Shown here: positions 1-10,858 of the stretch, one piece after another | Layout: each line of letters begins with the position of its first letter | Position numbering within the stretch: the stretch's first letter is position 1 | Assembly: GCF_011386835.1 (NCBI RefSeq) | Contig: NC_088797.1 | Location: 93,816,264-93,880,263, forward strand | Source of the DNA: Chrysemys picta bellii | Lineage: Eukaryota; Chordata; Testudines; Emydidae | Direction of reading: 5' to 3' | DNA: 64,000 nt | The notes under the pieces: generated by a model | Databases searched by the model: none | Told to the model about the DNA's origin: nothing | The model's input: only the letters and a program-made list of their open reading frames with translations | Made by a program: the position numbers and the translations under genes

Positions 1-71
1 GCTGGGAGTTGTGGTAGAGAGCAAATAAACTTATTTGTCATCTATCACTTATTTATTTGGATTTATTACAG

Positions 72-169
72 ATTTGGTCCAAGTTGCTTTTTTTACTTGT
101 TCGTTCGAGTTAGCTATTAAAAATGTGAATTCTCCTTGGTGCTCACTCTTCAATGAAGAGGATGCTAAG
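72..169 (+). CDS. MINPP1: MINPP1 internal exon (third from the 3' end)
   Basis: This exon encodes 33 residues reading [15 protein letters not shown]... through ...[11 protein letters not shown], recognisable as the middle of multiple inositol-polyphosphate phosphatase 1. MINPP1 is an endoplasmic-reticulum histidine-type phosphatase that removes phosphates from InsP6, InsP5 and 2,3-bisphosphoglycerate. The exon follows a TTATTACAG acceptor and ends before a GTAGGT donor. Its first two bases complete an aspartate codon begun in the previous exon, so that intron is phase 2; the exon ends on a codon boundary. The N-terminal RHGxRxP catalytic motif of the family lies in an exon before the window. 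There is no stop or frameshift, so the gene looks functional. The call rests on recalled MINPP1 sequence and on continuity with the next two exons. Confidence 0.93.
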
Positions 170-625
170 GTAGGTGTTGCATGTATGTAGTATCGTGGCA
201 TTAACTTTGTGTAAAGTTGTTCTGGTCAGTTTTGCGTATTTATGTAAACAGTTCGTTATATGGATATTCTTAGAAAAAAGAGGTTTTAGTTTAATGTTTC
301 ATTCAGACGCAATTCTGCAATATTAAAGACATTACATGATTTACTACATTTATGAAAAGCAAATCTGAGCATCAATTAGAACATAATGTAACAGAAATAC
401 CAATTTTTCTGTGTTAAGTGACCAATCATTTAGACTTCTAAAAGAGAAATGTTTCTCCTCTCTCCTTTTGTCTATCAGGCTTCACTGTGCCTGACAAAAA
501 AAACACTCAAATGTTTGTCTTTTCATCCCTCTCCCCCCAGTTTAAAAAAAAAAAAAAAAAAAAGGACAAGGTGAAAACTGAACTTGAATATGTATCATTT
601 ATTCTTGAAATTGTGAAACAGTACC
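170..625 (+). other. MINPP1 intron, start
   Basis: This AT-rich intronic stretch opens the 10.6-kb intron that runs from 170 to 10724. A 22-base A run lies near 541-563. I recognise no other element. Confidence 0.6.
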
Positions 626-1230
626 CAAGGCCGGTGCAAGGCAGTTTCGTGCCCTAGGCGAAACTTCCACCTTGCGCCTCCCCCCAGCTAACCCTGCCCA
701 CCGCGGCAGCTAACCACACCCACCCATCCCTGCCACCAGAGGAGCCCCCTCCTCTCCCCCCCCCACCCCTCCCCAGCAGCTAACCCAGCGTGCCACCCGG
801 GAAGTCCGCCGCCCCCCCCCCCTGCCCGGGGAGCTCATCCTCCACGGAAGCTAACCCCATTCCTCCGGCCCGGGGAGCCCCCCCACCACGGTAGCTAACC
901 CGGCCCGGGGAGCCCACCTCAGCCTCCTCCACTGAGCATGCCAGCGCTGCTCTGATTCTCCTCCCCTCCCAGGCTTGCGGTGCCGATTGGAGGAGAATTA
1001 GAGCAGGGGCTGTTCGCTCAGCGGAGGAGGCAGAGTGGAGGTGATCTGGGGCGGAGAGCGGTTCCCCTGTGCGTGCCTTCCCCCCCCCCCCTTACTGCGG
1101 GCGGCCCTCCCTGCCCCCCGCCCCAGCTCCCCTCCACTCCACCTCCTCGCCTGAGCGGGCTTTTAGGTGCCCTCAACCACTAGGTGCCCTAGGCGGCCGC
1201 CTAGTTCGCCTAGTGGTTGCACCGGCCCTG
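626..1230. mobile_element. hAT-type non-autonomous transposon, 605 bp
   Basis: The ends are inverted repeats: CAAGGCCGGTGCAA on the left, and CAGGGCCGGTGCAA as the reverse complement of the right end. The element is flanked by an exact 8-bp direct repeat, ACAGTACC, at 618-625 and 1231-1238. An 8-bp duplication with ends beginning CAG is typical of the hAT superfamily. The interior is very C-rich and CpG-rich with runs of C, and has no credible transposase, so this is a cargo-less MITE-like copy. The small open frames inside it (980-1278) are composition artefacts. Confidence 0.9.
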
Positions 1231-1904
1231 ACAGTACCCCAGAAAATCAGTGACCGCAACTTAGAGCAGCCTTCTTAATTAAAAAAAGTCCTGTGCACTC
1301 AATGGGGCAGGGGTCCTTTGGAAAAACATATGTCATGATGTAGAGACTAAACACAGGAGGGCAGAATTACCGGTAAGTCTGCATGGGCAACTGTAATTTT
1401 GGCATTTGCCTACTTTTGCGTGGTTGAAGATAACCTTAAAATTTGTTTAACTTCATTCATGTTAAAAAAGCAAATTAGGAAAAATCCAACAAATTCCATC
1501 ATGTTGAACCATATTGACTCCCACGTGACTGATCAGCTTTAGAACCTCTAGATCCACAGCACAGGCATCTGTTACTCGAGCTAATTGATAGCAGTAGTAG
1601 GTTGTTGTCTACATGGGCCACTTGCTAGAGGGAGATGAGATGCGTTTTACCAGTGGGTTTCCCAGCTGCTTGCTGAAAGAAGAATGGTGAGACTCTGGAA
1701 TCATGAATTCTATTCCAGGTTCTGAGGGGAGGATTCTCTAGTGGTTAGACCCTTGTGTGCAGTCCCCTCCAGCTTGTCCCAGTCTCTCTACCTCTATTTT
1801 TTTAGAGCATGATAGAATTAGTGTTCAGATCTGCAAGCTCTGAAGGAAGGAACAAAAAGTAAAAAGCAAACAAACAAGCAATAAAAACCAACCGAGTAAA
1901 TACT
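1231..1904 (+). other. Intronic sequence, no feature recognised
   Basis: This is MINPP1 intron. I see no open frame, RNA gene or clear repeat boundary in it. Confidence 0.5.
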
Positions 1905-2120
1905 TGTAAGCTTGTGGCTAAGGCACAGGATCTGAAGTCAGGAGATTGGAGTGCCACTCTTGACCCAGCTACATACTTTTTGTGACTGTCAGCTTGTCTT
2001 TCTCCTCCTGAGTTTCCTCATTGGTAAATTAGGATTAACGTTCTTGCCTAGCTCACAAGATTGTTGAGAGTAACTAGTGTTTGTAATCATACTTAGATCT
2101 TTTGATGGAAAGTGGTAAAG
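1905..2120 (+). repeat. MIR-like CORE-SINE relic
   Basis: The order of motifs follows the MIR consensus as I recall it: a degraded tRNA-like head, a TGTGACTGTCAGCTTGTC segment, GAGTTTCCTCATTGGTAAA, then GCTCACAAGATTGTTGAGAG. It is diverged by many substitutions, so it is an old insertion in sense orientation. Confidence 0.65.
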
Positions 2121-2589
2121 AACATTATTCACTCCTCCACAGAAAAATATTAGATTGGTATCGGAAGAGCCCAATACAGGGAGATAACTATGCCTCCCAA
2201 TGTTTCTTGGTGTGGCACCATATATAATAAGAGTGCCTATACTTGCATCCTCTCTATTTCAGTTCTTCATACTACAGATGTATGCAGGAAAGGTCACTGG
2301 TAACTGATGTTGCCAGAGGAGTTCTGATCTAATGAAACAGTGAAACTCGCATTACATCCATTGCTTCATGAGGATTCAGTACTGTAGGGTAATTTAGACC
2401 TACTCATTACAGGAAAAACACCTGAGAGAGTTTTCTGTCCCTGTCACATGTAACTCACTATGATACTCTTAATATGTTTGAGTAGTTATAGCAAGAATGT
2501 ATCCCCCCTTCCCCTGCCGAAACAGAATAAGGTTTGGCGATATCTTCACGTTGCACCAGTACTCTGTGGAATCTGTACTGTTGGTTTTT
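2121..2589 (+). other. Intronic sequence, no feature recognised
   Basis: AT-rich intron with no supported feature. Confidence 0.5.
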
Positions 2590-2870
2590 GAGTGGAAATT
2601 CAGGGTGTTGGTTTTGACTTATAAAGGCCTAAATGGCTTGGGACCTTCCTGTCAAGCAGAAGGCCTCTCATCTTTGTGATACTGCTGCAGCACCGATCAG
2701 CAGAGATGCTTGAGCTGGAGCCCCTTAGTTTAAATATGAGGGAGTTGCTGCTGGGACATATTCTGTAAGGGGCCCTGGACTTTGGTATTCACTTGATCAT
2801 TCTCCCAGCCCAAAATAGCCAGAAGTTGTTGACCATCAAAGCATGCCATTTTTATCAGGCATTGGTGAGG
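2590..2870 (+). mobile_element. Old L2/CR1-like LINE fragment
   Basis: The + strand reads VLTYKGLNGLGPSC followed by QAEGLSSL. This resembles the YKxLNGLxPxYL motif near the C-terminus of L2/CR1-type reverse-transcriptase proteins. The frame breaks soon after. The remainder to about 2870 is assigned only by continuity, so the boundaries are approximate. Confidence 0.5.
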
Positions 2871-3069
2871 GCAAAAGAAGAAAGGAAGGGTTTCTGTGGG
2901 ATGAGGATTTTTTGCTTCAATTGAATGGCTTCCTCTTGTGTTTTTTTGTTTTGTTTTGTTTAGTCTTATTAACTGTTCCATGTTTCATTTTTAAACAAGG
3001 GGATTATATTTGAGGTTAGGGTACCATTTAGAGAGACACCTTTGTTTTTAGAAATTGAACTGTATAAAT

Positions 3070-3381
3070 CAGGGGTCGGCAACCTTTCAGAAGTGGTGTG
3101 CTGAGTCTTCGTTTATTCACTTTAATTTAAGGTTTTGCGTGCCAGTAATACATTTTAATGTTTTTAGAAGGTCTCTTTCTATAAGTCTATAATACATAAC
3201 TAAACTATTGTTGTATGTAAAGTAAATAAGGTTTTTAAAATATTTAAGAAGCTTCATTTAAAATTAAATTAAAATGCAGAGCCCCCTGCACCGGTGGCCA
3301 GGACCTGGGCAGTGTGAGTGCCACTGAAAATCAGCTCGCATGCTGCCTTTGGCACGCGTGCCATAGGTTGCCTACCCTCTG
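3070..3381. mobile_element. hAT-type MITE, 312 bp
   Basis: The left end is CAGGGGTCGGCAACC. The reverse complement of the right end is CAGAGGGTAGGCAACC, giving an imperfect terminal inverted repeat. The flanks GTATAAAT (3062-3069) and ATATAAAT (3382-3389) match at 7 of 8 positions, consistent with an 8-bp hAT duplication. The interior is AT-rich and non-coding. The family is very common in turtle DNA as far as I recall. Confidence 0.88.
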
Positions 3382-4112
3382 ATATAAATCATGTTTTAGT
3401 CAATGTTGGGGTAGACTATGTTCCTTGTCACTGGAATAAGCTTTAAGCCTCCTGTGTTTGATAGTCCATATGTTTCTGGAAAACCTAAATCTCTCTACAG
3501 CTAAGTCAACTGCTAAGGATTGGAGAAGATAGTACTTCAGGTGTAAGAATGAGGATTGAAACTGATCAGGGTGAAGATGGCTTAACATCTTAAGTTTGTT
3601 GACATGATGTAATAATGCCTGGTACTTTGGAAGCCTTAAAAGATGCACTTTCCAAAGATTCTAAGATTTATAACACAATGGGGCATCCCTTGGATTAAGC
3701 ATTACTAAAGTACACTTGGTATTTATGGGATGTATCAGATTCAATGAAGTCAACAAAGTTGACTTTTCATTTTCTCCTTTTAGGCTTTCAGAGCTGTAAA
3801 GATATTGTACCCTCCCAAGATCAGGTATCCACTGTGGAATTTGGAGACAAATGTCCCAGCACCAAATTTGGTGCGAAATGTATTAATTGCACCAGCTTTC
3901 ATTATCAGTACAAAGATGTAGAAGTAATATTTAGTTGGTTGAGGCTGTCGTGATGTGTACTGTAGGTGGTCATATGGACAAGGATTAGAGGCATTTTTTT
4001 GAAGAGGTAGAGGACCCTTCATATATTTATTTATTTTTATTTTTTTTGTCATTTGCCTTCATCCCAAGGGTGGCTATAGCTTGGAGTATCAGTGTGTGAC
4101 ATAAAGGTTCTG

Positions 4113-4158
<46 letters not shown>

Positions 4159-4585
4159 CAACCATGAAGACTTAGATGTCAGTCTAGGTTCTGGTATTCC
4201 TTTGGAGTTAGATCACGCATGTAAGAGTCATGTATGATCTGTTTCTGCTTAGATTTGGCTGCTGGGAAGATCAGCTATCCTTTCAGATTATGCTGTGTCT
4301 CTCAGCAGCTTTTGGTATGACTGACCAAGTTGGGGACAAAGGGCTATTGCTGGAAATGGAAATTGTCTTTCAGAGATTGTTACTTCTAAAAGTTGGTCAG
4401 AGATGATGGGCATATCACTAAGGTATCTGCTATGCATCCCTGAAGAAGTTATATGGCCTGTGGTATACAGGAAGTCAAACTGGATGATTGCAACCGTACC
4501 ATCTGGCCTTAGGAATCTCTGAATAAAAATCAATTTTGGTCAGCTGAGAGGCTTCTTAGTGTGAGCTTATAAACACTGTGTAGAC
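3382..4585 (+). other. Intronic sequence with a 39-base T run
   Basis: A homopolymer of 39 T occupies 4117-4155. The rest is AT-rich intron in which I recognise nothing. Confidence 0.55.
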
Positions 4586-5134
4586 GAGGGGTCTCAAACT
4601 CCATTTACCTTACGGCCAGTGCCAGTCCTCAGATACTCCCAGCGGGCCAATGATGTCCCTGAAGATGGTGTTCAGAAAAGAAAATGTTTTATATTGTATT
4701 TTTTATTTTGAATTTCTTAGAAATAAGACTGTCATACAACTTTATACAATTCTTTGCCTGCCAGAGAGTTTTTAGTGTTTGCCAGACTCCTGGCAACGCT
4801 TCAGTTCTGTCAGTTTCTTGATGTTTGGCCTCAGTGACTGAGCAGTTGAAACCTTCAGGATTGCAGCAAGGTGTGCATCAGATAGTTGTGTTCGGTATTT
4901 TGACTTGTTTATATTAATTGTGGAAAAAAGTGATGCTGCCCCCATGGCTGACTCTGCCTGGCAACTAGTGATGGTATCTCTGGCCCTCTCCCCCAGCCAA
5001 TGGGAGCTGCGGGGGGCGGCACCTGCACCCGACATTGCCGGCAGCATGTCTGCCTACGTCTCTCCTCTGTGGGCCGCAGTGGGGAGGATCTCGGGCCGCA
5101 GATGGCCCGGGGGCTGGGACTTTGAGACCCCCTG
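4586..5134. mobile_element. hAT-type element, 549 bp
   Basis: The left end GAGGGGTCTCAAA and the right end TTTGAGACCCCCTGG form inverted repeats. The exact 8-bp direct repeat GTGTAGAC flanks the element at 4578-4585 and 5135-5142. The interior includes a CpG-rich segment near 4980-5110 and no transposase. The several overlapping open frames on both strands here are products of that GC-rich segment. Confidence 0.88.
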
Positions 5135-5169
5135 GTGTAGACCAATACAGAAGCATCAGTATACTCATA

Positions 5170-5704
5170 AGTAAGACTAAGATTTTGTCATGGATACTTT
5201 TAGTAAAAATCACAGATGCCCGTGACCTGTCCCTGATTTTTAATAAAAATATCCATGATAAAATGGGACGGGACTAGGCAGTTGCGGGGTGGCTGGGAGC
5301 TCTGGGGCCCCCACCACCCGTGGGGGCTCAGAGCTCCGGGGTCTCCCTGCTACCAGCAGCAGAGGAGAGCTACAGGGTCCTCCTACCCCAGCCCCAGCAG
5401 TGGAGAGCACTTTGGGAATCCCCTTGCTAGAATGGGAAGCGGGCGGGGGTCCTCCTGCCCTCCCACAGTGGCTGGGGAGCGAGTGGGGGTCCCCCTGACC
5501 TCCTGCGACGGCACCTGGGAACTGCTGCCCATAGCAGCTGAGAGCTTGGGGGGCCCACTGCCTCAGGCAGCGGGGGGACCTTACAGCTCTCTGCCGCTGC
5601 AGGAGGCGGCGGGACCCTGCTGGGAGGGTTGAAGTCACGGAGGTCTTTGGAAGTCACAGATTCCATGACTTCTGCAACCGCCATGACAAAACCATAGCCT
5701 TACT
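5170..5704. mobile_element. Inverted-repeat DNA transposon, superfamily unclear
   Basis: The left end AGTAAGACTAAGATTTTGTC and the reverse complement of the right end AGTAAGGCTATGGTTTTGTC match with few differences and continue into a shared CATGG. The centre, 5280-5630, is GC-rich and accounts for the long open frames on both strands (5240-5638, 5255-5632). I found no convincing target duplication. Nothing in the frames resembles a known protein. Confidence 0.75.
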
Positions 5705-6331
5705 GATAAGTAGCTGTGTGGTGTGGGTGTGGTTTTTTTTGGTTTTGTTTTGTTTTTTCCTTCTCCTATGGACCCTGGAAATTGGTCTTTGCCTGGAGGA
5801 GCATTTGGACAATATTATTGGTACGATGTGTCTGAGTTAGCTTGTCCTCATCCTTTTGGATATAGAAGTTTTGCCATTGGCTGGAAGTTAGTGATGGGAG
5901 GGTCACTGCTTGTTTGTGACTCCACTTAAATGGATTTAATCAGAAGTAGTGTGCCAAAGTAAGAATCTTACCACTTTTGGCCAAGACCTTTCTATGGAAA
6001 AACAGGTGTGTACAAGTGTGTGTTGTTGTTTTTCCCAAGGTGCAACTGGCACATCCTGTCCCCTTATTTACCCCATTATGACCTTACAAATACACACACT
6101 ATTGTAATTATCACATTACTGGACTTTAGTGACTTGCAGCAGCATATATATTTAGGAATAATGTATATTTATTGCAACATTGTTTAAGTGCTTGACGGTG
6201 ATCCTCTTCTGAAAATCTAACTTTAGATAAGATTCAAGAGGTGGCAATAACAAACAAAGAAAGGGAGGCTTAAGAGGAGGAGAGCATGGATTTGAGTATA
6301 AGATGATGCAGTTTCTTGTGTATATGTACAC
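5705..6331 (+). other. Intronic sequence, no feature recognised
   Basis: Intron between two mobile elements. No supported feature. Confidence 0.5.
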
Positions 6332-7031
6332 AGAATCATAGAAATGTAGGGCTGGAAGGGATCTCAAGAAGTTTTCAACTTCAGCCCCCTGCACTGTGGC
6401 AGGATCAAGTAAACCTAAATCATTCCTGACAGGTGTTTGTCCAACTTGTTCTTAAAAACTTCCAATGTTAGGAATTTCACAACCTCCCTTGGAAACCTAT
6501 TCTGGATCTTAACTACCCTTACAGTTAACAAGGTTGTTTTTTTTTTCTGATGTCTAACCTAAATTTCCTTTGCAGCAGATTAAGCCTATTACTACTTGAG
6601 TGGAGATGGAAAACTGTCCATCACCATGCTCATTAGAACAGCCCTTAACATATTGGAAGAGGTATCAGGTCCCACCTCAGTCTTTTTTTTTTTTTTTTTT
6701 TTTGTCAAGACTGGCAGTTGTTTGTTTCTTAAACTTTCCTCACCGGTCAGGTTTTCTAAACCTTCTGTCACTTTTGTTGTTCTCTTCTGGACTCCAGTTT
6801 TCATCTTTCCTAAAGTGTGGTGTCCAGAATTTGACACAGTACTCCAGCTGAGACCTCACCACTGCTGAGTAGAGAGAGAGAAAATTACCTCCCACGTCTT
6901 ACAAATGATACTGCTGTTAATACACCCCAGAATATTAGCTTTGCTTGCATCTGGATCTCAGTGTTGACTTATTTTCAATTTGTGATCCACTATAACCAGA
7001 TCCTTTTCAGCAGTACTACCACTTTAACTAG

Positions 7032-7241
7032 TTATTCCCCAGTTTGTAACTGTGCATTTGATTTTTTCCTTCCTAAGAGAAGTACTTTGCATTTGTCTTT
7101 ACTGAATTTCATCATCTTCAATTCAGACCAATTCTCCAATTTGTCAAGGTCATTTTGAATTGTAAACCTGTCCTCCCAAGCACTTGTAACCCCTCCCAGC
7201 TTGGTATCCTCTGCAAACTTTAAGCACGCTCTCCACTCCAT
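7032..7241 (-). pseudogene. CR1 reverse-transcriptase palm fragment
   Basis: The frame contains [10 protein letters not shown] followed by DLDKLENWS and MMKFSKDKCKVLLLG. This is the palm region of a CR1 reverse transcriptase. The family's catalytic FADD appears here as FAED, so one of the metal-binding aspartates has become glutamate. It is a remnant within the minus-strand CR1. Confidence 0.8.
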
Positions 7242-7629
7242 TATCTAAATCATGAATGAAAATATTGTATAGTACTGGACCCAGGACTGACCCCTGTTGC
7301 ACCCCACTAGATGTGTCCTCCCAGTTTGACAGTCAACCAGTGATAACTACACTTTCAGTATGGTTTTTTCAACCAATTGTGCACCCCCCTTATAGTAATT
7401 TCATCTAGACCGCATTTCCGTAGTTTGCTTATGAGACCGTCATGTGGGACTGTGTCAAAAGCCTTGCTAAAATATATAATTGCTAAAGCTTCCTCCTAAT
7501 CCATTAGTCCAGTAATCTTGTCAAATAATGAAATTAGGTTACATTAGCATGACCTGGATTTGTCCAGAGCGTGCTGGCTATTCCTTATAATCCTATTACC
7601 TCTTAGGTGCTTACAAATTGATTGTTGAA

Positions 7630-8094
7630 TTATTTGTTCATTTGTATTGAAGTTAGGCTGACTGGTCTATAATTCCCCGAGTCCTCTTTGTTCCCCTTTT
7701 CAAACATAGGTACTCTGTTTGCCCTTCTCCAGACTTGTGGAACCTCACCTGTTGCCCATGAGTTCTCAGAGACAATTGCTTCATCTAGCTCCTTAAGTAT
7801 GCTAGGATTAATTGCAACAGGCCCTGCTGACTTGAACACATCTAACTTATTTTGATATTCTTTAACCTGTTCTTTCTCTATTTCCATATGTATTCCTTCC
7901 CCCTTGTTATTCATATTACTTATGTTGAATATCTGGTTGTCACTAACCATTTTAGTGAAGATTGAAACAAAATAGACATTATGCTCCTTAGCTTTCTTAA
8001 TGTCATCAGTTTTTAGTTCTTTCTTTCTGCTAAGTAGAGGGCCTATTCTTTCCTTCATCTTTCTCTTGCTCCTAATGTATTTAGAGAACATCAT
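7630..8094 (-). pseudogene. CR1 reverse-transcriptase N-terminal fragment
   Basis: The 154-residue frame ends in WRRANRVPMFEKGNKED followed by SGNYRPVSLTS, the hallmark start of the CR1/L1-type reverse-transcriptase fingers. The preceding residues match the linker between endonuclease and reverse transcriptase. The continuation toward the palm (7241-7630) is broken by frameshifts. Confidence 0.85.
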
Positions 8095-8443
8095 CTTATT
8101 GCCTTCTTTGTCCCGTGCTAGGTGTAACTCATTTTGTGCCTTAGTCTTTCTGATTTTGTTCCTACATGGCTTGTGTTATTCTTTTGTACTCCTTAGCAGT
8201 TTGCCCATGTTTCCACTTTTTATAGGATTTTTTTCTGAATTTCTGGTCATTACAGAGCTCCTGATGCAGCCATATTGGCCTTTTAATATTCCTATCTTTC
8301 TTTCATATTGGGATAGATTTCAGTTGTGCTGTTAATATGGTCGTCTTGAGACACTTTCAGCTCTCCTGAACTTTTCCCCTTAGATTTTCTTCCCATGGCA
8401 CCTTATCTACCAGTTCTGAGTTTGTTAAAAATCTTATTTTTTT

Positions 8444-8665
8444 TTATAAATCCATTTTCCTTATTCTGCTGCTCTCACTACTTCCTTTCCTTAGACTCAT
8501 GAAATCTATCATTTCATGATCACTTTGACCCAAATTGCTTTCCACCTTCAGATTTGCTACCAATTCCTTCCTGTTGGCCAGAATCAAGTCTAACATGGCT
8601 GCTCCCCTGGTTACTTCCTCCACTTTCTGGAACAATGTATTTCTGGTCATTAGAGTCCCCCGCAC
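8444..8665 (-). pseudogene. CR1 endonuclease C-terminal fragment
   Basis: The frame reads [20 protein letters not shown] and then [10 protein letters not shown]. The SDHE segment is the conserved C-terminal motif of the APE-type endonuclease of CR1 LINEs. It lies just before the inserted repeat that separates it from the rest of the endonuclease. Confidence 0.8.
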
Positions 8666-8696
8666 TACAACCAGGTCTCATGTTTTGGATATTTAT

Positions 8697-9357
8697 TACT
8701 CCTGGAGGAATTCTTGACCAAAAAAATTAAAAATTCTGCACACAATATTTGAAAATTCTGCGTATTTTATTTGTCATAATAACACAATATAATCATGCCA
8801 GTTACAATTAAGCATGTTGGGTGTGGATGGGAGGGTTTTTTTTTTTTTTCAGGGGGTGGGTGGGATTATTGGTGTTGGGAAGCCTCCCCCATGTGGACCC
8901 TGGCTGACCCCCAAGCCTCTCCCATTCAGTTAACCCCTGTCCCACAGCCCTTATCCCCATGGGTCTCTGCAGCCCCCCTCCTCCATCCTCAGGCTCAATG
9001 CTGTCACCCCACTAGCTCCTGAGCCCATTCTCCAGTCTGTACCCCCACACTAGCCATTCTGAACCCCAGTCGGAGACACCTTCCCCTCCCCACTAGCAGC
9101 TCTGTGTGCTCCACTCTGTCCTCACCTGGCTCCGCGGGCAGGATGCTGTGTTGAACTTCTACACCTAGTGGAATTCTGCAGCACTGGCAAAATTTTGTAG
9201 TTTGCCTAAGAAGTGCTGCAGTTCTGCCTTTTGCCCACAATGGGCCGCTGTGGCACTAGAACAGCTGGCAGGAATGCAGCCTGCTGTTCTGGCACCACAG
9301 TGGCCTCTAATGGACAAAAAGCAGAACTGCAGCACTACTTAAGCAAAATTTATTTGT
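8697..9357. mobile_element. Repeat inserted within the CR1 endonuclease
   Basis: CR1-derived sequence stops near 8696 and resumes near 9358. Between them is unrelated DNA starting CTCCTGGAGGAATTCTTGACC, with an AATTCTGC motif recurring near the left end and GCAGAACTGCAGCAC at the right. I recall this as a common turtle repeat, but its family and exact ends are not resolved. A T run at 8836-8849 precedes a GC-rich core. Confidence 0.6.
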
Positions 9358-9675
9358 TTTAGAAATGTCTCCTCCACCCCCTCTTCCTGATTTGGTGGTC
9401 TGTAGTAGACCCCTATCATGATGTGCCCTATTTTTGCCCCTTTTATCTTTACCCAGAAACTCACAACTGGTCTGTCTCTCAGCTCTTTCTGAATAAGTAT
9501 ATATATTCTTGATGTATAATGCAACACCATGTTTCTTTTTACCTTGCCTGTCCTTCCTGAACAAGCTGTACCCCTGTATACCAGTCACGAGGCTTATCCC
9601 ACCAAGTCTGTGATGCCAGTTATCATAATTTAGCTTTTGTACTGATAGTTCTGGTTCTTCGTGTTTGTTGCCCAT
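9358..9675 (-). pseudogene. CR1 endonuclease N-terminal fragment
   Basis: The minus-strand frame contains TGIQGYSLFRKDRQGKKKHG followed by VALYIKNIYTYSERAERQT. This matches the GVALYVK region of CR1 endonucleases. It runs in the same orientation as the rest of the CR1 and is cut off by the inserted repeat. Confidence 0.82.
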
Positions 9676-9900
9676 ACTCCTTGCATTGTGTGTAGACTTC
9701 TAAGATGTTGATCAGAGTCCCTCTTTTTGCTCCTATGACCGTATAGTAATTTTCCATAACCCCCCAAAATCTAATCCTCTTTTAAGGTCACTTTCCTTTA
9801 TACTTATTTCTGGGCTTTTGTCACCAGCTCCCTTTAAACCTAGTTTAAAGTTCTCCTCACCAGGTTGGTGATGGTTTTGGTCAAATGATCTTTTTAAAAA

Positions 9901-10724
9901 GTATGTTTGCTTCCAAACTAGTACCTTTGAAGGGCTGTCTCTGAGAATGGAGCTGATGTATGAGTGTGCAGTAGGGATCTAGGAATGGTGGGATCTGGCA
10001 TGTAAATGGGGAGGGGGAAAGGGGCCAGAGGAAGAGCCCAGGCATGATGGGGTAGGGCAGGCCAGACAGCCAGCCAGGTTAGCAACATGAGAGCCGGTAT
10101 GGTAATCAAGTCGGTTTGGTGGAGTATTGCAGTCTCTACCTCAGAAGAGCTGAAGTATTCATTTGTAATGACATGTTGCTCTGGCTTCGAGGAATGCTAG
10201 GGTCTTCAGAAGTCTGCCTCAGGAAGCTGGTGTGGGGAGACAAGTGGGGATCTTTTGATGGTGCCTTTGGTGTCCTGTGCAGCTGCCCATAGCAGGGGAA
10301 GCTGGGCAGGCTCTGCACTCCTCATGTTGTCTGATGGGATTCACTTCAGCAAGACAGGTCTTGGCTCTAGGCTCTTTAAGTTGATCATTTAATGATGCAT
10401 TATACATAAAAACAAGGCGATGGCAGCCGTAGAAATTCAGGAAATTGCATTGCTCTTCTGCTTGAAGCTTTCCCATAATAAAAAGCTAATACAAATAGAC
10501 ATTAGGAGGAGTTGTAGACTCATGCTGGAAGATCAGAAATCAATGGCCATTTTTGTTTGTATTTTTTAACTCGACGCAACAGTAGGCATGTACGTTTTTT
10601 TTAAAGCTGACTGATCAAACTTGCCCATTTTCCTAAGAAAGCTGTCAGTGCCATGCTATTTGTAGTAGTGTCTAGACGAAATAAATGTTGCATTTTTGTT
10701 ACACATTTTAAAATCTTATTCTAG
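9901..10724 (+). other. Intronic sequence upstream of a MINPP1 exon
   Basis: No repeat or gene is supported here. The last bases, ending in TTCTAG, form the acceptor of the exon at 10725. Confidence 0.5.
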
Positions 10725-10858
10725 GTACTGGAATACCTGAATGACCTAAAGCAGTACTGGAAGAGAGGATATGGGTATGATATCAACAGTCGTTCCAGCT
10801 GTATTTTATTTCAAGATATCTTCAAACACTTGGACAAAGCCATTGCAGAGAGTAAAAG
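10725..10858 (+). CDS. MINPP1: MINPP1 penultimate exon
   Basis: The 134-base exon reads [19 protein letters not shown], then [20 protein letters not shown], then IAESK. It continues directly from the exon at 72-169 and matches the equivalent region of vertebrate MINPP1. The acceptor is TTCTAG and the donor is GTAAAA. The exon starts on a codon boundary and ends two bases into a serine codon completed by the last exon. This part of the protein belongs to the alpha-helical cap and following helix of the histidine-phosphatase fold. It has no stop or indel. Confidence 0.96.

Larger units (their letters stand above)
6332..9900 (-). mobile_element. CR1 LINE, minus strand, split by an insertion
   Basis: The low-coordinate end, AGAATCATAGAAATGTAGGG, is the reverse complement of a CR1 3' end. 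Moving up in coordinates, the minus strand shows the reverse-transcriptase thumb and palm (about 6600-7300), fingers (7630-8094), the endonuclease C-terminus with an SDHE motif (8444-8665), then after an inserted repeat the endonuclease N-terminal part (9358-9675) and leader-side sequence to about 9900. CR1 is a non-LTR retrotransposon encoding endonuclease plus reverse transcriptase. Frameshifts and stops throughout show that the copy is dead. The 5' limit is approximate. Confidence 0.9.

Noticed and set aside
5240..5638. Overlapping long frames on both strands
   Set aside because: Both result from the GC-rich centre of an inverted-repeat transposon (5170-5704).
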